Shown here: positions 52,282 to 62,381 of the stretch, one piece after another
How positions within the stretch are numbered: the first letter of the stretch is position 1
Layout: every line of letters starts with the position of its first letter
Notes under the pieces: model-generated
The model's input: the letters and a program-made list of their open reading frames with translations, nothing else
The model's database searches: none
Told to the model about the DNA's origin: nothing
Program-made: the position numbers and the translations under genes
DNA from: Aquimarina muelleri DSM 19832
GTDB taxonomy: Bacteria; Bacteroidota; Bacteroidia; Flavobacteriales; Flavobacteriaceae
DNA length: 64,000 nucleotides
Reading direction: 5' to 3'
NCBI RefSeq assembly: GCF_000430665.1
Contig: NZ_AUML01000001.1
Coordinates: forward strand, 186,001 to 250,000

Positions 52282-53741
52282 CAGAGTTAAAAAATATATT
52301 GTATAAAGTAGCTATTAATGCTGTGGTTGGTAACACAATTACAAATGTTAATAAAATAGAGTTTGATTCACGAAAAGTTGGTCAGGAGGATGTATTTGTG
52401 GCGATTCGGGGCTCGGTCTCTGATGGACATGATTTTATTGAAAAAGCAATTAATCAAGGGGCTTTAGCAGTAATTTGCGAAAAAACACCTGATGTTATAG
52501 TTAATGGGGTTACTTATGTAGAGGTTCAAGATACCCAATCTGCATTAGCAATAATGGCATCTAACTATTATGGTTCTCCGTCAGAGAATTTAAAATTAAT
52601 AGGTGTTACTGGAACAAACGGAAAAACAACAATAGCATCCTTATTATATATGCTTTTTAAGAAAGCAGGCTTTAAAGTAGGTCTGTTATCAACAGTAAAG
52701 ATCATGGTAGATATAGAAGAGTATAAGGCAACACATACAACACCAGACTCTTTAATGATTAATCATTATCTCAAAGAAATGAATAAAGCAGGAGTAGAGT
52801 ACTGTTTTATGGAAGTAAGCTCTCATGGGATTCATCAAAAACGGACAGAAGGATTGGCGTTTGCAGGAGGTATTTTTACTAACCTCTCTCATGATCATTT
52901 AGATTACCACAATACATTTAAAGAATATAGAGACGTAAAAAAAATATTTTTCGACAATTTACCAGAAAAAGCATTTGCATTAGTTAATAAAGATGATAAA
53001 AATGGAGTTTTTATGCTTCAAAATACTAAAGCAAAACAATATACATATGGTTTAAAATCATATGCAGATTATAGAGGGCAGATTTTAGAAAATAGTTTAG
53101 GAGGACTATTGTTAAAGTTAAATGATCACGAAGTTTGGGTAAAGCTAATAGGGACTTTTAATGCGTATAATTTGCTTGCTATTTTTGGAACAGCAGAATT
53201 ATTAGGACTTGAAACTATAGAGACCCTTCAGTTATTAAGTGATCTGCATAGCGTGAGTGGTAGATTTGAGTATATGATTTCGGAGAATAAAATTACAGCA
53301 ATAGTAGATTATGCACATACTCCTGATGCTCTAAAAAATGTGTTAGAAACAATCAATGATATAAGAACTAACAACGAAACCTTAATTACTATTGTAGGAT
53401 GTGGAGGAGATAGGGATAAAACAAAAAGACCAGTAATGGGTAACATTGCAGCAAAGCTAAGTAATAAAACAATTTTTACAAGTGATAATCCTAGAACAGA
53501 GAATCCTGATAAAATTATTGAGGATATAGAAAAAGGAGTAGAACCGCAGCACTATAAAAAAACATTATCCATAACAGATAGAAGGCAAGCAATTAAAACA
53601 GCATGTCAATTAGCAAATAAAAATGATATCATACTTATTGCAGGTAAAGGGCATGAGACGTATCAGGAAATTAATGGTGAACGTATGGATTTTAATGATT
53701 TTGAAATCATTAAAAAAGAACTAAAAAAATTAAACAAATAA
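52278..53741 (+). CDS. murE: UDP-MurNAc-tripeptide synthetase (meso-DAP-adding ligase)
   Basis: The 487-residue ligase adds the third stem residue to UDP-MurNAc-dipeptide. ATP-binding GVTGTNGKTTIASLL, GGIFTNLSHDHLDYH and DYAHTPDAL are present. The DNPRTENP motif predicts meso-diaminopimelate as substrate. It starts at a GTG overlapping the ftsI stop (GTGA), indicating translational coupling. The cytoplasmic enzyme precedes mraY. Confidence 0.95.
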   Translation: MTELKNILYKVAINAVVGNTITNVNKIEFDSRKVGQEDVFVAIRGSVSDGHDFIEKAINQGALAVICEKTPDVIVNGVTYVEVQDTQSALAIMASNYYGSPSENLKLIGVTGTNGKTTIASLLYMLFKKAGFKVGLLSTVKIMVDIEEYKATHTTPDSLMINHYLKEMNKAGVEYCFMEVSSHGIHQKRTEGLAFAGGIFTNLSHDHLDYHNTFKEYRDVKKIFFDNLPEKAFALVNKDDKNGVFMLQNTKAKQYTYGLKSYADYRGQILENSLGGLLLKLNDHEVWVKLIGTFNAYNLLAIFGTAELLGLETIETLQLLSDLHSVSGRFEYMISENKITAIVDYAHTPDALKNVLETINDIRTNNETLITIVGCGGDRDKTKRPVMGNIAAKLSNKTIFTSDNPRTENPDKIIEDIEKGVEPQHYKKTLSITDRRQAIKTACQLANKNDIILIAGKGHETYQEINGERMDFNDFEIIKKELKKLNK

Positions 53742-53785
53742 ATCCTTTTATTCTCTTTAAGAGAGATAATAAAGGTAGGTAATTT

Positions 53786-55018
53786 ATGCTATATTATTTA
53801 TTTGAATATTTAGAAAGTGAATATCAGTTTCCTGGAGCTACACTGTTTCAGTTTATCACGTTTAGGGCTGCAATGGCAATTATACTATCCTTGTTAATTT
53901 CTACCATTTATGGTAAACGAATCATAAATTTTCTAGGAAAAAAACAAATGGGTGAAAGTATCCGCGAGTTAGGACTAGAAGGACAAGTAGAAAAAGCAGG
54001 GACGCCAACGATGGGAGGTGTCATAATTATCCTAGCTACACTAATTCCTGTATTGTTATTAGCGAAACTAGATAATATATATGTTATTTTATTGATTGTT
54101 ACTACATTATGGATGGGGGCTATAGGGTTTGCAGATGATTATTTAAAAATTAAAAGAAAAGATAAAGAAGGGTTAGCAGGAAGGTTTAAAATCATAGGGC
54201 AAGTAGGTTTAGGGCTTATTGTAGGGTGTACTATGTACTTGCATAAAGATATTACTATAAAAGAAGAAAAAGTAAAAACACAAACAGAACAAGTATCTTT
54301 AAAAGTTGGAGGAGAATCAGGGTTTAATCCCGCAGTAAAATCTACAAAAACAACCATACCGTTTTTTAAAAATAATGAATTTGATTACTCAGATTTAATT
54401 ACGTGGATCAGTCCAGAGTTAACAAAATATGCATGGTTGATTTTTATACCTATTGTAATCTTTATTGTTACAGCAGTATCTAATGGAGCTAACCTTACCG
54501 ATGGAATTGATGGCTTAGCAGCAGGATCTTCTGCAATAATAGTTTTAACATTGGCTTTGTTTGCATGGGTCTCTGGTAACATTATTTTTTCGAATTATCT
54601 TAATGTAATGTATATCCCCAATTCTGGCGAAATGACTATTTACATAACAGCGTTTGCAGGGGCTTTAGTAGGGTTTTTATGGTACAATACATATCCAGCT
54701 CAAGTTTTTATGGGGGATACAGGTAGTTTAACCATTGGCGGTATAATAGCGGTTATAGCTATCGCTATACGAAAAGAGTTTCTTATTCCGATTTTATGTG
54801 GGATTTTCTTTATCGAGACAGTTTCAGTAATGATGCAAGTAAGTTGGTTTAAATACACCAAGAAAAAATTTGGAGAAGGGCGTAGAATATTTTTAATGTC
54901 ACCTCTACATCATCATTACCAAAAAAAAGGAATACATGAAAGTAAGATTGTTGCAAGATTTTGGATTGTAGGTATTTTTCTGGCAATTATAGCAGTGGTT
55001 ACACTTAAAGTAAGATAA
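53786..55018 (+). CDS. mraY: Phospho-N-acetylmuramoyl-pentapeptide transferase
   Basis: The 410-residue integral membrane enzyme makes lipid I from UDP-MurNAc-pentapeptide and undecaprenyl phosphate. [33 protein letters not shown] and [11 protein letters not shown] are the active-site regions. It is about 50 residues longer than E. coli MraY (360) owing to an insertion around residues 150-215 with a soluble, charged sequence. Several hydrophobic helices are visible. Confidence 0.95.
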   Translation: MLYYLFEYLESEYQFPGATLFQFITFRAAMAIILSLLISTIYGKRIINFLGKKQMGESIRELGLEGQVEKAGTPTMGGVIIILATLIPVLLLAKLDNIYVILLIVTTLWMGAIGFADDYLKIKRKDKEGLAGRFKIIGQVGLGLIVGCTMYLHKDITIKEEKVKTQTEQVSLKVGGESGFNPAVKSTKTTIPFFKNNEFDYSDLITWISPELTKYAWLIFIPIVIFIVTAVSNGANLTDGIDGLAAGSSAIIVLTLALFAWVSGNIIFSNYLNVMYIPNSGEMTIYITAFAGALVGFLWYNTYPAQVFMGDTGSLTIGGIIAVIAIAIRKEFLIPILCGIFFIETVSVMMQVSWFKYTKKKFGEGRRIFLMSPLHHHYQKKGIHESKIVARFWIVGIFLAIIAVVTLKVR

Positions 55019-55038
55019 GGTTAAAACAATAAGAAACA

Positions 55039-56394
55039 GTGAATCATAATTCAAAAATAAAAAAACGTCTTGTCGTTTTGGGAGCAGGAGAAAGTGGGGT
55101 AGGAACTGCTATTTTAGGTAAAAATAAAGGTTTTGATGTTTTTGTTTCTGATAAAGGAGTGATCGCCGAAAAATATAAAGAAGTTCTTAGAAATTTTGAA
55201 ATAGAATGGGAAGAACAGCAGCATACAGAGAATGAAATTATGAACGCCGATGTTGTTATGAAAAGTCCTGGAATTCCTGATAAAGTAGAATTAATAAAAA
55301 AACTACAAAAAAAAGGTGTTCCAGTAATCTCAGAAATAGAATTTGCTGCTAGATATACAACTGCTCAAATTATAGGAATTACAGGTAGTAATGGTAAAAC
55401 AACTACTACAATGCTTACATATCATGTGCTTAAACAAGGTGATTTAAAAGCGAGTATGGCAGGTAATATAGGAGATAGTTTTGCAAAACAAGTAACAAAA
55501 AATGACGCCTCCTTTTATGTATTGGAGTTAAGTAGTTTTCAATTAGATGGTATAAAGGACTTTGCTCCACATATTGCAGTGCTAACGAATATTACACCAG
55601 ACCACCTGGATCGATATGACTATAAGCTAGAAAACTATGTAGCATCAAAGTTTAGAATAGCAATGAATCAAACAGAAGAAGACTATTTTATCTATGATGC
55701 AGACAATAAAATAATAGAAGAATATTTAATAAAACACCCCATTCGTTCGAGATTATTGCCATTTTCATTAACTAAAAAATTTGAAAACGGAACATATTTA
55801 GAAGATGGAAATATAAAAATAACAATAGATAACAATAAAATAATTATGCCAACAACAGATTTAGCTTTAGAAGGAAATCATAATGTGAAAAATGCTATGG
55901 CGGCTTCCACCGTATCCCATTTATTAAAAATAAGAAAAGCCACTATTAGAGAAAGTTTAGAAAATTTTCATGGAGTAGAGCACAGATTAGAAAAAGTTTT
56001 AAAAATTAATAATGTACAATACATAAACGACTCTAAAGCAACTAATGTAAATGCTACATTTTATGCTCTAGATGCAATGAAATCAGCTACTGTTTGGATA
56101 GTTGGCGGAGTAGATAAAGGAAACGACTATTCAGAGTTATACCCTTTGGTAAACGAAAAGGTAAAAGCAATAATTTGTTTAGGAGTAGATAACTCTAAAG
56201 TTATTAATGCATTTGGCAATTGTGTAGATAACATTGTAGAAACACAATCGATGAAAGAAGCTGTAGAATTAGCATATAAAATAGCAGAAAGAAACGAAAA
56301 CGTACTATTGTCCCCAGCATGTGCAAGCTTTGATCTGTTTAAAAATTATGAAGAAAGAGGAAGACAATTTAAAGAAGCAGTAAGAGAATTATAA
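55039..56394 (+). CDS. murD: UDP-MurNAc-L-alanine:D-glutamate ligase
   Basis: The 451-residue ligase adds D-glutamate to UDP-MurNAc-L-alanine. VLGAGESGVGTAIL at the N-terminus, GITGSNGKTTTTML (ATP), TNITPDHLDRYD and NDSKATNVNATFYAL are diagnostic. The start is a GTG at 55039. A 174-base spacer with degenerate 21-bp repeats separates it from ftsW. Confidence 0.95.
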   Translation: MNHNSKIKKRLVVLGAGESGVGTAILGKNKGFDVFVSDKGVIAEKYKEVLRNFEIEWEEQQHTENEIMNADVVMKSPGIPDKVELIKKLQKKGVPVISEIEFAARYTTAQIIGITGSNGKTTTTMLTYHVLKQGDLKASMAGNIGDSFAKQVTKNDASFYVLELSSFQLDGIKDFAPHIAVLTNITPDHLDRYDYKLENYVASKFRIAMNQTEEDYFIYDADNKIIEEYLIKHPIRSRLLPFSLTKKFENGTYLEDGNIKITIDNNKIIMPTTDLALEGNHNVKNAMAASTVSHLLKIRKATIRESLENFHGVEHRLEKVLKINNVQYINDSKATNVNATFYALDAMKSATVWIVGGVDKGNDYSELYPLVNEKVKAIICLGVDNSKVINAFGNCVDNIVETQSMKEAVELAYKIAERNENVLLSPACASFDLFKNYEERGRQFKEAVREL

Positions 56395-56453
56395 AGCAGT
56401 AAAGTAGTGCTAATATCCGACCTCTGAGGCACTCGAAGAGGTAGGAGCACAAG

Positions 56454-56537
56454 ATTGGCGTTGAGGAGCGGAACATTAGGGTTGAGGAACACAAGATTGG
56501 AGTTGAGGAACGTAAGATTAGAGTTTAGGAACACAAA
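56454..56537. repeat. Four degenerate tandem 21-bp repeats between murD and ftsW
   Basis: The units ATTGGCGTTGAGGAGCGGAAC, one base over the limit to print for all four, recur at 56454, 56475, 56496 and 56517, sharing ATT-G-GTT-AGGA-C--AA. A weaker fifth unit may precede them. The period equals that of the perfect array at 15340, and both contain GGA-x-x-ACAA. They lie inside an otherwise compact cluster and have no coding sense. Confidence 0.85.
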
Positions 56538-56568
56538 TAAAAATACAATTTAGATAACAAAATATTAG

Positions 56569-57771
56569 ATGACTAAATTATTAGCAGATATAAAAGGAGA
56601 TAAAATGATATGGGCTGTTTCAGCCTTGTTGGCGTTATTTTCATTTTTACCCGTATATAGTGCTAGTAGTAATTTGGCATATCTATATGGCGATGGTAAT
56701 ACTTTTATTTATCTTATAAAACACTTTGCACATTTAGTTCTTGGGTTCTTGATTATGTACGGCATTCATAAGATACCCCATCATTATTTCAAAGGACTTT
56801 CCATTATTATGATACCAGTTGTAGTGATATTATTACTGGTTACAATGGCGCAAAACACAACTATAGAAGGTGCTAATGCAAGTAGGTGGATTCGTGTGCC
56901 ATTCGTAGGAGTCACTTTTCAAACTTCTACTCTAGCGGCAGTAGTTTTAATGGCTTATGTAGCTAGGTATCTTTCAAGAATTAAAGATAAGGTAGTTTCG
57001 TTTAAAGAAACATTGTTACCACTTTGGCTACCAGTTTTTCTAATATTGATTCTAATTTTACCTGCTAATTTTTCAACAACAGCAATACTATTTTCTATGG
57101 TAATGGTCTTGGTGTTTTTAGGAGGATATCCATTAAAATATATCGCAATAATTTTAGGTGCAGGGTTTTTGATCCTTACTTTTTTTGTTTTGTTTGCTAA
57201 AGCATTTCCAGGGGTTTTTCCAAATCGTGTGGATACTTGGGTGAGTAGGGTAGAAAATTTTGTAGATGATAAAGATACACAAGAAGATTATCAGATAGAA
57301 CGTGCGAAAATAGCGATTGCCCGTGGAGGAATTATAGGAGCAGGTCCAGGTAAAAGTGTACAAAGAAATTTTTTGCCGCAATCTTCTTCTGATTTCATTT
57401 ATGCCATTATAATCGAAGAGTGGGGCTTTGTAGGAGGTATTTTTTTAATGTTGTTATATATAATGTTATTACTAAGGTTGGTAATTGTGGCGCATAAAAG
57501 TGTGGATATTTTTGGAAAACTGTTAGTTATAGGAGTAGGTCTTCCTATTGTTTTTCAGGCATTAATAAACATGGCAGTTGCAGTAGAGTTGTTTCCAGTC
57601 ACAGGGCAGACATTGCCACTTATTAGTAGTGGAGGAACATCTATTTGGATGACTTGTTTAGCAATCGGAATAGTATTAAGCGTAAGCGCTAAAAGAGAAG
57701 CAATTCTGGAAGAAGAACAAATAAAAGAAAAAGAAGAAAACCCATTAGAGGTTTTGAGCGAAGTTTTATGA
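56569..57771 (+). CDS. ftsW: Septal peptidoglycan glycosyltransferase FtsW
   Basis: The 400-residue SEDS-family membrane protein polymerises lipid II at the septum with FtsI. Many hydrophobic helices, [20 protein letters not shown] and [12 protein letters not shown] mark the family. It begins after the degenerate repeats and ends with ATGA overlapping murG. In rod cells RodA is the paralogue; the position here supports FtsW. Confidence 0.94.
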   Translation: MTKLLADIKGDKMIWAVSALLALFSFLPVYSASSNLAYLYGDGNTFIYLIKHFAHLVLGFLIMYGIHKIPHHYFKGLSIIMIPVVVILLLVTMAQNTTIEGANASRWIRVPFVGVTFQTSTLAAVVLMAYVARYLSRIKDKVVSFKETLLPLWLPVFLILILILPANFSTTAILFSMVMVLVFLGGYPLKYIAIILGAGFLILTFFVLFAKAFPGVFPNRVDTWVSRVENFVDDKDTQEDYQIERAKIAIARGGIIGAGPGKSVQRNFLPQSSSDFIYAIIIEEWGFVGGIFLMLLYIMLLLRLVIVAHKSVDIFGKLLVIGVGLPIVFQALINMAVAVELFPVTGQTLPLISSGGTSIWMTCLAIGIVLSVSAKREAILEEEQIKEKEENPLEVLSEVL

Positions 57772-58874
57772 GTAAAAAACTGAAAGTTATATTATCAGGA
57801 GGAGGAACAGGAGGACATATCTATCCTGCAATATCTATTGCAAATGAAATATGTAAAAGATATCCAGATGCATCGATATTGTTTGTTGGAGCAAAAGACC
57901 GAATGGAAATGCAAAAGGTGCCCGAAGCTGGTTATGAAATCATAGGGCTTTGGATAAGTGGTATTCAAAGAAAACTTACGTTAAGTAATCTTATGTTTCC
58001 TCTAAAACTGTTAAGTAGTTTATGGAGATCCAGAAAGATTATTAAAAAATTTAACCCCGATGTAGTAATAGGAACAGGTGGATTTGCAAGCGGGCCTTTA
58101 TTAAAAATGGCTAATGTCAAAAATATACCTGCAGTGCTTCAAGAACAAAACTCATTTCCTGGGATCACTAATAAATGGTTGTCAAAAGGGGTAGATAAGA
58201 TTTGTGTGGCGTATGATGGGATGGAACAGTTTTTTCCAAAAGATAAAATTATAAAAACAGGAAACCCAGTTCGTCAAGATCTATTAAAAACAGAAGATAA
58301 GAGAGGTCGATCGATATTAAAATATAATCTTGATCCAGAAAAGAAAACAATATTGATTATAGGAGGGAGTTTAGGAGCAAGGAGAATCAATCAATTGATA
58401 GAAAAAGAACTTGATTTTTTTAAAGAAAAAAATGTTCAGGTAATATGGCAATGTGGTAAGTTGTATTATTCAGATTATAAAAAATATACAAATCAAAAAA
58501 ATGTACAAGTCTATCAGTTTTTAGATACTATGAATCTGGCATATGCCTCGGCAGATGTGATTATCTCAAGAGCAGGAGCTAGTTCCGTTTCAGAATTATG
58601 TATTGTAGCAAAACCGACATTGTTTATACCATCGCCAAATGTGGCAGAAGATCATCAAACCAAAAATGCAAAAGCTATTGTAGATAAAGATGGAGCTTTA
58701 ATGTTAAAAGAAAGTGAGCTTGAAGATAAATTTCAGCGTACAATTTCAGAACTATTAGAATCAGAAGAGTTACAAAATAAATTATCAAAAGCTATAAAAA
58801 AATTGGCATTACCAAATGCTACTTTAGATATAGTCGATGAAATTGAGGAATTAATAAAAAATACAACGAAGTAG
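57768..58874 (+). CDS. murG: UDP-GlcNAc:lipid I N-acetylglucosaminyltransferase
   Basis: The 368-residue peripheral membrane enzyme makes lipid II. The N-terminal [16 protein letters not shown] glycine-rich loop, [20 protein letters not shown] and [12 protein letters not shown] match the GT-B family. The ATG overlaps the ftsW stop by four bases (ATGA). Confidence 0.96.
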   Translation: MSKKLKVILSGGGTGGHIYPAISIANEICKRYPDASILFVGAKDRMEMQKVPEAGYEIIGLWISGIQRKLTLSNLMFPLKLLSSLWRSRKIIKKFNPDVVIGTGGFASGPLLKMANVKNIPAVLQEQNSFPGITNKWLSKGVDKICVAYDGMEQFFPKDKIIKTGNPVRQDLLKTEDKRGRSILKYNLDPEKKTILIIGGSLGARRINQLIEKELDFFKEKNVQVIWQCGKLYYSDYKKYTNQKNVQVYQFLDTMNLAYASADVIISRAGASSVSELCIVAKPTLFIPSPNVAEDHQTKNAKAIVDKDGALMLKESELEDKFQRTISELLESEELQNKLSKAIKKLALPNATLDIVDEIEELIKNTTK

Positions 58875-58887
58875 AACTAGAGAATAA

Positions 58888-60234
58888 ATGAATAAAAGTT
58901 TAGAGAACATACAGAATATATATTTTATAGGTATTGGCGGGATTGGTATGAGTTCTCTTGCTAGATACTTTAAGTCTCTTGACAAAAATGTAGCAGGATA
59001 TGATAAAACCCCTAGCAAAATTACTTCTGATTTAATTACTTTAGGGATACCTATCCATTTTGAAGATAATATAGATTACATTCCTAAAGAATTTTTAAAT
59101 ATTAAAGACACATTAATAGTATATACCCCAGCAATTCCAAAAGAACATACAGAATTTGTTTACTTTCAAAACAATAGTTTTTTTATAAAGAAGAGAGCTC
59201 AAGTTTTAGGGATTATTACCAAAGGGGTCTATACACTTGCGGTAGCAGGTACACATGGAAAAACTACAACCACAGCTATTCTTGGGCATTTGCTAAAAGA
59301 ATCAGGGGTAAAAGTAACTGCCTTTTTAGGAGGGATAAGTGAAAATTATAACTCTAATTTAATTTTAGAAGGAAATGAGGTAATTGTGGTCGAAGCAGAC
59401 GAGTTTGATAGATCCTTTTTGCAACTATATCCAGATATTGTAGCAATTACTTCTATGGATGCGGATCACCTTGATATTTATGAAAAAGCAAATGCATTAG
59501 AAGAATCTTTTGTAGAGTTTTCTCAAAGAGCAAAAGATCATCTTTTAGTTCGTAATGGATTATCACTTTCAGGAATTACATTTGGTATTGAAGACGATTC
59601 AGATTACTGTATTAAAAATATAAGAATAGACAATGGGGTGTATGTTTTTGACCTTAAAACACCCCAAGAATTTATTGAAAATTTGCATTTAAACCTGCCA
59701 GGTAAACACAACTTGTTAAATGCTATTACAGCCTTTGCCATTGCGATGCTTTATGGCACCCCAACCAGCTCCTTGGTAAAGGCTTTATTTTCGTTTAAAG
59801 GAGTACAAAGAAGATTTAGTTATCAAATCAAAAAAGAAGAAATAGTGTATATAGATGACTATGCACACCACCCTACAGAGATTAATGCATTGCATCAGGC
59901 AGTAAGAGAAATGCACCCTAATAAAAAGGTACTGGCAATTTTTCAACCACATTTGTATAGCAGGACCAGAGATTTTGCTTCAGATTTTGCACAAAGTTTA
60001 AGTCAATTCGACCAATTATTACTTTTGGATATCTATCCAGCACGAGAATTGCCAATTGAAGGAGTAAATTCGGACTGGTTGTTGAACATGGTAGATATGA
60101 TAGACAAAAAAAAGATTAAAAAAAACAAGCTAATTACAGAAATAATGAATAGTGATGCTCAAGTAATTTTAACTATTGGAGCAGGAGATATTGGAGAAGA
60201 AGTAGGTAGGATAAAAGAAGCGTTGTTGGTATGA
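58888..60234 (+). CDS. murC: UDP-MurNAc:L-alanine ligase
   Basis: The 448-residue ligase starts the peptide stem by adding L-alanine to UDP-MurNAc. FIGIGGIGMSSLARYF, AGTHGKTTTTAILGHLL (ATP), VEADEFDRSFLQL and YIDDYAHHPTEI are family blocks. It overlaps ftsQ by four bases (ATGA). Confidence 0.95.
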   Translation: MNKSLENIQNIYFIGIGGIGMSSLARYFKSLDKNVAGYDKTPSKITSDLITLGIPIHFEDNIDYIPKEFLNIKDTLIVYTPAIPKEHTEFVYFQNNSFFIKKRAQVLGIITKGVYTLAVAGTHGKTTTTAILGHLLKESGVKVTAFLGGISENYNSNLILEGNEVIVVEADEFDRSFLQLYPDIVAITSMDADHLDIYEKANALEESFVEFSQRAKDHLLVRNGLSLSGITFGIEDDSDYCIKNIRIDNGVYVFDLKTPQEFIENLHLNLPGKHNLLNAITAFAIAMLYGTPTSSLVKALFSFKGVQRRFSYQIKKEEIVYIDDYAHHPTEINALHQAVREMHPNKKVLAIFQPHLYSRTRDFASDFAQSLSQFDQLLLLDIYPARELPIEGVNSDWLLNMVDMIDKKKIKKNKLITEIMNSDAQVILTIGAGDIGEEVGRIKEALLV

Positions 60235-60950
60235 AAAATAAATTTTTTACATATTTAAAAATTAGTGCTTTATTGGTGGGAGTTATTATTCTTTTTGCTT
60301 TTACTAATAAACGGAATGAGCAAAGAAAGATTAATAAAGTGCTAGTAGAGTTTATTGAAGAACAAGATCCCTATATAAATGAAATAACGGTTAATAAATT
60401 GTTAATACAAAATCGTAATAGAGTTACGAGCGTGGGCAAAGAAATTTTAGTTTTGAATACTGTAGAAAAAGAACTAGATGCACATGAAATGATTGAACAT
60501 TCTGATGTGTATCTTACTGTTAATGGAGAACTTAGGGCAAAAATAAAGCAACGCACTCCAATTGCGAGGATGGATGCGGTTGCTCCTTTTTATATTGATG
60601 TTACAGGAAATATTATGCCTTTGTCTGATAGTTATTCGGCACATGTGCCAATAGTTAGTAATGTTTCGGAACGAGAAATATCTAATGTATTTCCATTATT
60701 GAAAAAAATTCAGGAAGATGAATTTTTAAAAAAGCATGTTGTAGGAGTAGATCTCAATGCAGATAATGATTATGAGTTAGATTTACGGGTGTATACATTT
60801 AAAGTAGTTTTAGGAAAAGTGGAAAATTTAAATAGTAAGATTAGAAATTTTAAAGCATTTTATCAAAAAGCATTAAAAGACAAAAGTCTTGATGCATATA
60901 AAAAAGTTAGCTTACAGTTTAGTAATCAAGTGGTTTGCACAATAAAATAA
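60231..60950 (+). CDS. ftsQ: FtsQ/DivIB-like cell division protein
   Basis: The 239-residue bitopic protein has one N-terminal transmembrane helix (about residues 9-24, ISALLVGVIILFAF) and a periplasmic region with a POTRA-like part. TPIARMDAVAPFYIDVTGNIMPLSDSY is the most FtsQ-like block. FtsQ bridges early and late divisome proteins. Primary sequence is divergent, as is usual in Bacteroidota, so position between murC and ftsA carries weight. Confidence 0.85.
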   Translation: MKNKFFTYLKISALLVGVIILFAFTNKRNEQRKINKVLVEFIEEQDPYINEITVNKLLIQNRNRVTSVGKEILVLNTVEKELDAHEMIEHSDVYLTVNGELRAKIKQRTPIARMDAVAPFYIDVTGNIMPLSDSYSAHVPIVSNVSEREISNVFPLLKKIQEDEFLKKHVVGVDLNADNDYELDLRVYTFKVVLGKVENLNSKIRNFKAFYQKALKDKSLDAYKKVSLQFSNQVVCTIK

Positions 60951-60956
60951 TGCCTT

Positions 60957-62312
60957 ATGGAACGAGAAATAAATGAAATAGCGGTAGGGTTAGACATAGG
61001 GACAACTAAGATTGTTGCTATGGTAGGAAAATATAACGAGTATGGTAAGATGGAGGTATTGGGTATTGGCAAATCTAAAAGCTTAGGAGTACATCGTGGT
61101 GTTGTAAATAATATAACTCAAACAATACAATCTATACAACAAGCAGTACAAGAAGCAGAAAGCGTAGGAGGAGCAAAGATTAGTAATGTAACTGTTGGTA
61201 TTGCTGGCCAGCATATTCGTAGTTTACAACATAGTGATTATATTACCAGACCAAATGCAGACGCCGTTATAGATGAAGATGATATAGAAAAATTGATTAA
61301 TCAAGTACATAAATTAGTTATGTTACCTGGCGAAGAAATTTTACATGTTTTACCTCAAGAGTATAAGGTAGATGGTCAAGCCGAGATAAAAGAACCTGTC
61401 GGGATGTATGGAGGGAGATTAGAAGCTAATTTTCATGTAGTGGTAGGACAAGTGACATCTATTCGTAATATAGGAAGATGTGTTAAAAGTTCTGGGTTAG
61501 AATTGTCGGATGTAACTTTAGAGCCATTAGCATCAGCTAATGCAGTTTTAAGTCAGGAAGAAAAAGAAGCAGGAGTAGCACTAATTGATATAGGAGGAGG
61601 AACTACAGATCTAGCTATTTTTAAAGATGGTATTATTCGTCACACAGCAGTAATTCCTTTTGGAGGTAATGTCATTACAGAAGATATCAAAGAGGGATGC
61701 TCTATCATTGAAAAACAAGCAGAACTGCTGAAAATAAAGTTTGGATCTGCCTGGCCAGGAGAAAATAAAGATAATGAAATTGTTTCTATTCCAGGACTTA
61801 GAGGAAGAGAGCCAAAAGAAATTACTTTAAAAAACTTATCTAAAATTATTCATGCTCGTGTAGTAGAAATTGTAGAGCAAGTTTTTTTAGAGATTAAAAA
61901 TTATGGACACGAATCTCCAAAGAAAAAATTAATAGCAGGGATTGTTCTTACTGGAGGAGGAGCCCAGCTTAAACACTTAAAACAGTTAGTAGAGTATATT
62001 ACAGGCATGGATACTAGAATAGGGTATCCAAATGAACATCTGGCAGGAAATAGCAATTCAGAAACTACCAGTCCTATGTATGCAACTGCAGTTGGACTAG
62101 TAATGGATGGTTTGGTGCACATGAAAAGACAGAAAAAATTAAATAAAAAAGAAACTGTTGTAAAGGAACCAGTAATTGAATTGAAAGAAGAAGTTTTAGA
62201 CAACAAAACTGTTACCGAAGAAGAAAACCCAAGAGTAGATCTAAAACCAAGGAAGAATATTTTAGAAAAATGGACAGAGAAATTTAAGGAATTTTTAGAT
62301 AACGCAGAATAA
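60957..62312 (+). CDS. ftsA: Cell division protein FtsA
   Basis: The 451-residue actin-like ATPase tethers FtsZ to the membrane. VGLDIGTTKIVAMVG, LIDIGGGTTDLAIF and GIVLTGGGAQLKHL are nucleotide-binding motifs. The C-terminus has a charged linker followed by a helix (ILEKWTEKFKEFLDNAE) that may serve as the membrane-targeting amphipathic helix. It starts 6 bases after ftsQ and 69 bases precede ftsZ. Confidence 0.95.
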   Translation: MEREINEIAVGLDIGTTKIVAMVGKYNEYGKMEVLGIGKSKSLGVHRGVVNNITQTIQSIQQAVQEAESVGGAKISNVTVGIAGQHIRSLQHSDYITRPNADAVIDEDDIEKLINQVHKLVMLPGEEILHVLPQEYKVDGQAEIKEPVGMYGGRLEANFHVVVGQVTSIRNIGRCVKSSGLELSDVTLEPLASANAVLSQEEKEAGVALIDIGGGTTDLAIFKDGIIRHTAVIPFGGNVITEDIKEGCSIIEKQAELLKIKFGSAWPGENKDNEIVSIPGLRGREPKEITLKNLSKIIHARVVEIVEQVFLEIKNYGHESPKKKLIAGIVLTGGGAQLKHLKQLVEYITGMDTRIGYPNEHLAGNSNSETTSPMYATAVGLVMDGLVHMKRQKKLNKKETVVKEPVIELKEEVLDNKTVTEEENPRVDLKPRKNILEKWTEKFKEFLDNAE

Positions 62313-62381
62313 TAAAGTATAGTTCTTGATAGAACAATAAAATATATAAAAAGTAGTAGGAGAACCAGAAAATTAGCAATT

